This document shows, in pieces, positions 16,093 to 19,381 of a stretch of DNA of 19,381 nucleotides (within the stretch, counting starts at the first letter, position 1; each line of letters begins with the position of its first letter). A model generated the notes under the pieces. The model was given only the letters and a program-made list of their open reading frames with translations, did not search any database and had not been told where the DNA came from. Source of the DNA: CAVLCC01 sp963661535 (GTDB lineage Bacteria; Actinomycetota; Coriobacteriia; Coriobacteriales; CADBOM01); NCBI GenBank assembly GCA_963661535.1, contig CAVLCC010000037.1, positions 1 to 19,381 of the forward strand. Direction: 5' to 3'. The translations under genes were made by a program, and so were the position numbers.

Positions 16093-17751
16093 ATGATTCA
16101 GATATCCAACATAGAGATGCCACTAGACTGGGGATTAGACATGAAGATGTCTTCTTTAAAGATAAAGGCGTCAAAAATGCTAAATGTGCAAGTTGAAGAT
16201 TTTAAGACGTTTGAGATTTATAGACGTGGTGTAGATGCGAGGCATAAGTCTAATGTTCACTTCGTTGTTAGCGTGCTTGCAAGTTTGAGCCAAGAGGCAG
16301 AGCAAAGAATATGCGCAGCAAATAAAAATGTTAAATCCTACGAAATTGCCCATAACGAGGCTTATCAAAAAGACATATTTTTAGCAGTTGCAAGGCAAAA
16401 GTCTCTTGGCGAAATTTGTAGACCTGTAGTTGTTGGAAGCGGTCCTGCAGGTCTTTTTTGCGCATATGTATTGGCAAGAGCAGGACTTGCTCCAATTATT
16501 CTAGAGCGTGGCGGAGACATAGATAGCAGAACAAAATCAATCAATAAGTTTATTGCTTCTAGGGTTTTGGATCCGGAGTGCAACATTGAATTTGGAGAGG
16601 GCGGAGCTGGCACTTTTTCTGACGGCAAGCTTGCAACTGGGATTTCTGGCAAGTATGTTAGGTATGTTTTAGAAATTTTTGCTCAGCATGGAGCTCCCTC
16701 AGAAATTTTGTGGCAAGCAAAACCTCACATTGGAACCGACAAACTTCCACAAGTTGTTAAGTCTATTAGGCAAGATATTATCGACCATGGTGGCACGTTT
16801 GAGTTTTTTACCAAGTTTAGCTCGTTTGATGAGGAAAATGGCAAGATTAAATGTGCACATGCGTCTGCGCCTAACAGTAGAAAGCTAAAATTTGATACCT
16901 CTGCAATTGTTTTGGCAACAGGTCACAGTGCTAGAGATACTTATGAGATGTTGGCAAAAAGCAAGGTTGCAATTGTGCCTAAGCCATTTTCTATCGGAGT
17001 TAGAATTGAGCATCTCCAAGCAAATATCAACAAGGCACAGTATGGAAAATTTGCTAATCACCAAGCATTGGCAGCTGCAGATTACAAGCTGTCTTGTCAC
17101 TTAAAATCAGGTCGTTCGGTTTATACATTTTGCATGTGTCCTGGTGGAGAAGTTGTTGCAGCAGCTAGCGAAAAAGATAGCGTTGTTGTTAATGGGATGA
17201 GCCGCTTTGCAAGAGATGGAATAAATGCCAACTCCGCACTTTTGGTTAATGTTGAACCAAGTGATTTTGGCTCCTCCTCCCCTTTGGCTGGAATTGAATT
17301 TCAACGTATTTGGGAAAAACGTGCGTTTGAGCTTGGGGGATCAACATATAAGGCACCTGCACAATTGGTTGGTGACTTTTTATCTTGCAGATTTTCCAAT
17401 AAGCTAGGCAAGGTTAAGCCAACTTATCCACTAGGTGTTGAGCTTGGAGAAATTGATGGTTGTTTGCCAGCATTTGCTGTGCAAGCTCTAAGAGAAGCGT
17501 TGACTTTGTTTGGCAAGAAAATCCGTGGCTTTGACGACCCACACGCAGTTTTAACAGGAATTGAAACCACATCTTCTGCACCGGTAAGGATATTGCGCAA
17601 CAAGGAGACGAGGCAAGCTAATATTGAGGGTATTTTTCCGTGTGGAGAGGGTTCTGGATATGCTGGAGGAATTACATCATCAGCTGTTGATGGAATACGA
17701 ACAGCACTTGCCATTATTGAATATCTAACAGATTGTGATTTAAGCTGCTAG
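16093..17751 (+). CDS. FAD-dependent dehydrogenase, COG2509-like
   Basis: This 552-residue protein has an N-terminal domain of about 105 residues (IEMPLDWG..., EIYRRGVDARHKSNVHFV) typical of COG2509 proteins. The FAD fold follows, VVVGSGPAG (112-120), with E138 at the end of strand 2 (ILERGG). FGEGGAGTFSDGKL and a late CGEGSGYAGGITSSAVDG segment (517-534) complete the flavin site. The reaction is not known for this family. It begins 3 bp after the previous flavoprotein gene, so the two are one operon and may share a redox role. A GGGG-preceded ATG at codon 17 is an alternative start, but the first ATG keeps the conserved N-terminus. A hairpin terminator lies 35 bp beyond the stop. Confidence 0.88.
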   Translation: MIQISNIEMPLDWGLDMKMSSLKIKASKMLNVQVEDFKTFEIYRRGVDARHKSNVHFVVSVLASLSQEAEQRICAANKNVKSYEIAHNEAYQKDIFLAVARQKSLGEICRPVVVGSGPAGLFCAYVLARAGLAPIILERGGDIDSRTKSINKFIASRVLDPECNIEFGEGGAGTFSDGKLATGISGKYVRYVLEIFAQHGAPSEILWQAKPHIGTDKLPQVVKSIRQDIIDHGGTFEFFTKFSSFDEENGKIKCAHASAPNSRKLKFDTSAIVLATGHSARDTYEMLAKSKVAIVPKPFSIGVRIEHLQANINKAQYGKFANHQALAAADYKLSCHLKSGRSVYTFCMCPGGEVVAAASEKDSVVVNGMSRFARDGINANSALLVNVEPSDFGSSSPLAGIEFQRIWEKRAFELGGSTYKAPAQLVGDFLSCRFSNKLGKVKPTYPLGVELGEIDGCLPAFAVQALREALTLFGKKIRGFDDPHAVLTGIETTSSAPVRILRNKETRQANIEGIFPCGEGSGYAGGITSSAVDGIRTALAIIEYLTDCDLSC

Positions 17752-17785
17752 ATACGACAGCAGTTGTGCGTCTAAAAATAAACAA

Positions 17786-17814
17786 AGGAGGTCTCAATAA
17801 ATCTGAGACCCCCT
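17786..17814 (-). terminator. Hairpin terminator between the flavoprotein operon and polA
   Basis: AGGAGGTCTCA (17786-17796) pairs with TGAGACCCCCT (17804-17814), with one mismatch and a 7-nt loop. On the minus strand it is followed by TTTGTTTATTTTT, a good U-rich tail for ending polA transcription. It may also stop the plus-strand operon, though that side lacks a U-run. A weaker TGTGC/GCACA hairpin lies at 17848-17861. Confidence 0.75.
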
Positions 17815-17910
17815 AAATTATCACGCAAATTTTAAACCTAGCATTTATGTGCAAGCGCACAAACTTTGAGCCGCATCTTTAGCGCAACACCACTAGCCTA
17901 TCTTCCAACC

Positions 17911-19381
17911 TTATTTAGCATCCGCCCAAGTAGGTCCATAAGACACAGATACGCTCATAGGAACCATTAAACTAACAATATTTTCCATTTCTTCTTTAAC
18001 AATTTCAGATAGCTTTTCTATCTCATTTGCAGGACAACTAAAATCAAGTTCGTCATGGACTTGCAACAACATTTTAGACTCTAGGTTTTCTTTCTTTAGT
18101 CTTTTATCAACTGCAACCATAGCCATCTTAATAATGTCTGCAGCACTGCCTTGCATTGGGTGGTTAATAGCAACACGCTCAGCTGCCTGTCTGATATTTT
18201 TGTTAGTAGCATGCACATCTGGGACAAATCTCAAGCGGCCAAACATCGTTTGAACATAACCATTTATATAAGCAAAATTTTTTAGCTCATCAATATAAGC
18301 TTGGACTGCAGGAAAAGCATCAAAATATCTATCAATCATCTCTTGAGCTTCGCCTACAGAAATTTGTAGAGACTGCGATAAACCAAATGCTTGCTGTCCA
18401 TAGATAATTCCAAAATTTACAGCTTTTGCCCTAGACCTAAGCTCAGGAGTAACCTCATCAACATCTAGGTCAAAAATATTAGCAGCAGTTTGTCTATGAA
18501 AATCATTCCCCTGATTAAACGCATCTATTAAATCTACGTCTCCTGAGAGGTGGGCCAAAATTCTTAGCTCAATTTGCGAGTAGTCAGCAGATAAAAATAC
18601 AGCGTCTCCATCTGTCTTATTCATCGACTCATAAGGCACAAATGCACCGCGTATTTGCTTGCCTAATTCTGTTCTAACAGGGATATTTTGCAAATTTGGA
18701 TCTGACGAAGAAAGCCTTCCAGTAGCTGCAATAGTCTGATTAAAAGTTGTATGAACACGATTGTCGCCCAACAAATCACGCGGAAGCGTATCAAGATAGG
18801 TGCTTTTTATCTTAGAAAGCTCCCTGTATTCTATAACCAGCTTTGGAACAGGATGCATTTTGGATAGTTCTGATAATACAGTTGCATCCGTTGAGTATCC
18901 TGATCTGGTTTTCTTTTTTGGAGGCAACTCTAGGACCTCAAATAAAATATGCGAGAGTTGTTTTGGGGAAGCAATATTAAATTCCTCACCCACTATATCA
19001 AAAACGTGCTGCGACAAATCCTGCATCTTTGCGCCAATTTGGGCAGAAAGTTCTTTCATCTTAGCTGTATTGATTTCTAGTCCTGCTCGCTCTAGGCTAA
19101 CCAACACAGGAACTAGAGGAAGCTCAATATCGCAATAACACTCATGCAGCTGTGCATCTATCAGATATCTGCCCAACTGTTCTTTTAACTCAAAGATAAC
19201 CTCAGCTCTAGCTACTAAATCTTCATCGTCTAGGGGTGTTTCTGGTTGACCTCGTTTTGGCTTTTGATAAACTTTGAGCGTTCTTCTTCCATATTTTTTT
19301 GCAATGTTTTCTATTTTATAGTCTGATTTAGAAGAATCCAAAAGGTAGGCAGCTAAAGACACATCAAAGATATTCTTCATA
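17911..19381 (-). CDS. polA: DNA polymerase I, C-terminal part (cut by window edge)
   Basis: The visible 489 residues are the end of the degenerate 3'-5' exonuclease domain and the whole polymerase domain of a family A DNA polymerase, used in Okazaki fragment maturation and repair. Motif A is ADYSQIELR (265-273 of the visible part) with D266. Motif B is RAKAVNFGIIYG (317-328), with F323 at the position that disfavours dideoxynucleotides. Motif C is QVHDEL (440-445). PLVPVLVSLERAGLEI marks the start of the polymerase domain. Where exonuclease motif III (Y-x3-D) is expected, the protein reads LVARAEVIFEL (55-65), so proofreading is probably absent, as in many Gram-positive and actinobacterial PolI enzymes. 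The true start and the 5'-3' exonuclease domain lie beyond 19381. Confidence 0.97.
   Translation of the reverse strand, partial: MKNIFDVSLAAYLLDSSKSDYKIENIAKKYGRRTLKVYQKPKRGQPETPLDDEDLVARAEVIFELKEQLGRYLIDAQLHECYCDIELPLVPVLVSLERAGLEINTAKMKELSAQIGAKMQDLSQHVFDIVGEEFNIASPKQLSHILFEVLELPPKKKTRSGYSTDATVLSELSKMHPVPKLVIEYRELSKIKSTYLDTLPRDLLGDNRVHTTFNQTIAATGRLSSSDPNLQNIPVRTELGKQIRGAFVPYESMNKTDGDAVFLSADYSQIELRILAHLSGDVDLIDAFNQGNDFHRQTAANIFDLDVDEVTPELRSRAKAVNFGIIYGQQAFGLSQSLQISVGEAQEMIDRYFDAFPAVQAYIDELKNFAYINGYVQTMFGRLRFVPDVHATNKNIRQAAERVAINHPMQGSAADIIKMAMVAVDKRLKKENLESKMLLQVHDELDFSCPANEIEKLSEIVKEEMENIVSLMVPMSVSVSYGPTWADAK

Overview
This is a low-GC bacterial chromosome segment, about 40% GC by eye, carrying housekeeping and cell-surface genes. 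The best guess is a low-GC actinomycete of the Coriobacteriia type. The reasons are the argS-lysA-hom gene order, which is typical of Actinomycetota, and a secreted subtilase with three cell-wall-binding-2 repeats, which are common in Coriobacteriia and clostridia. A Firmicute cannot be excluded from sequence alone. I see no rRNA, tRNA, CRISPR array, insertion sequence or prophage gene.

Layout. (1) Positions 15-948: a small heat-shock protein gene (hsp20, minus) diverges from a MarR-family regulator gene (plus). The 100-bp gap holds two perfect 13-bp palindromes placed over the hsp20 promoter. (2) Positions 949-1217: an AT-rich convergent spacer with hairpins and a short direct repeat. (3) Positions 1218-9909: a minus-strand run, in transcription order argS, lysA, hom, an IMP dehydrogenase gene and leuS. 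A TRCATGTRYA dyad lies shortly upstream of argS, lysA and hom. The IMP dehydrogenase closely resembles the Tritrichomonas foetus enzyme, not the usual bacterial GuaB. (4) Positions 10135-10410: a 91-residue NfeD-like membrane protein lacking the OB-fold domain. (5) Positions 10497-13502: a 1001-residue exported subtilisin-like protease with Ig-like and FN3-like regions and three CWB2 repeats. (6) Positions 13635-14705: an APH-family phosphotransferase of unknown substrate. (7) Positions 14800-17751: a tight two-gene operon for two FAD-dependent oxidoreductases (HI0933/BaiN-like and COG2509-like). (8) Positions 17911 to the window end: the 3' part of polA, whose gene continues past the right edge.

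How the parts fit. hom and lysA make homoserine and lysine from the aspartate pathway. argS and leuS charge tRNAs, and the IMP dehydrogenase feeds guanine nucleotide synthesis, so the minus-strand block is a growth and biosynthesis cluster. The MarR/hsp20 pair looks like a self-contained stress switch. The strongest leads are that switch, the trichomonad-type IMP dehydrogenase and the shared dyads. I do not see a clearly new multi-gene defence or mobile system.
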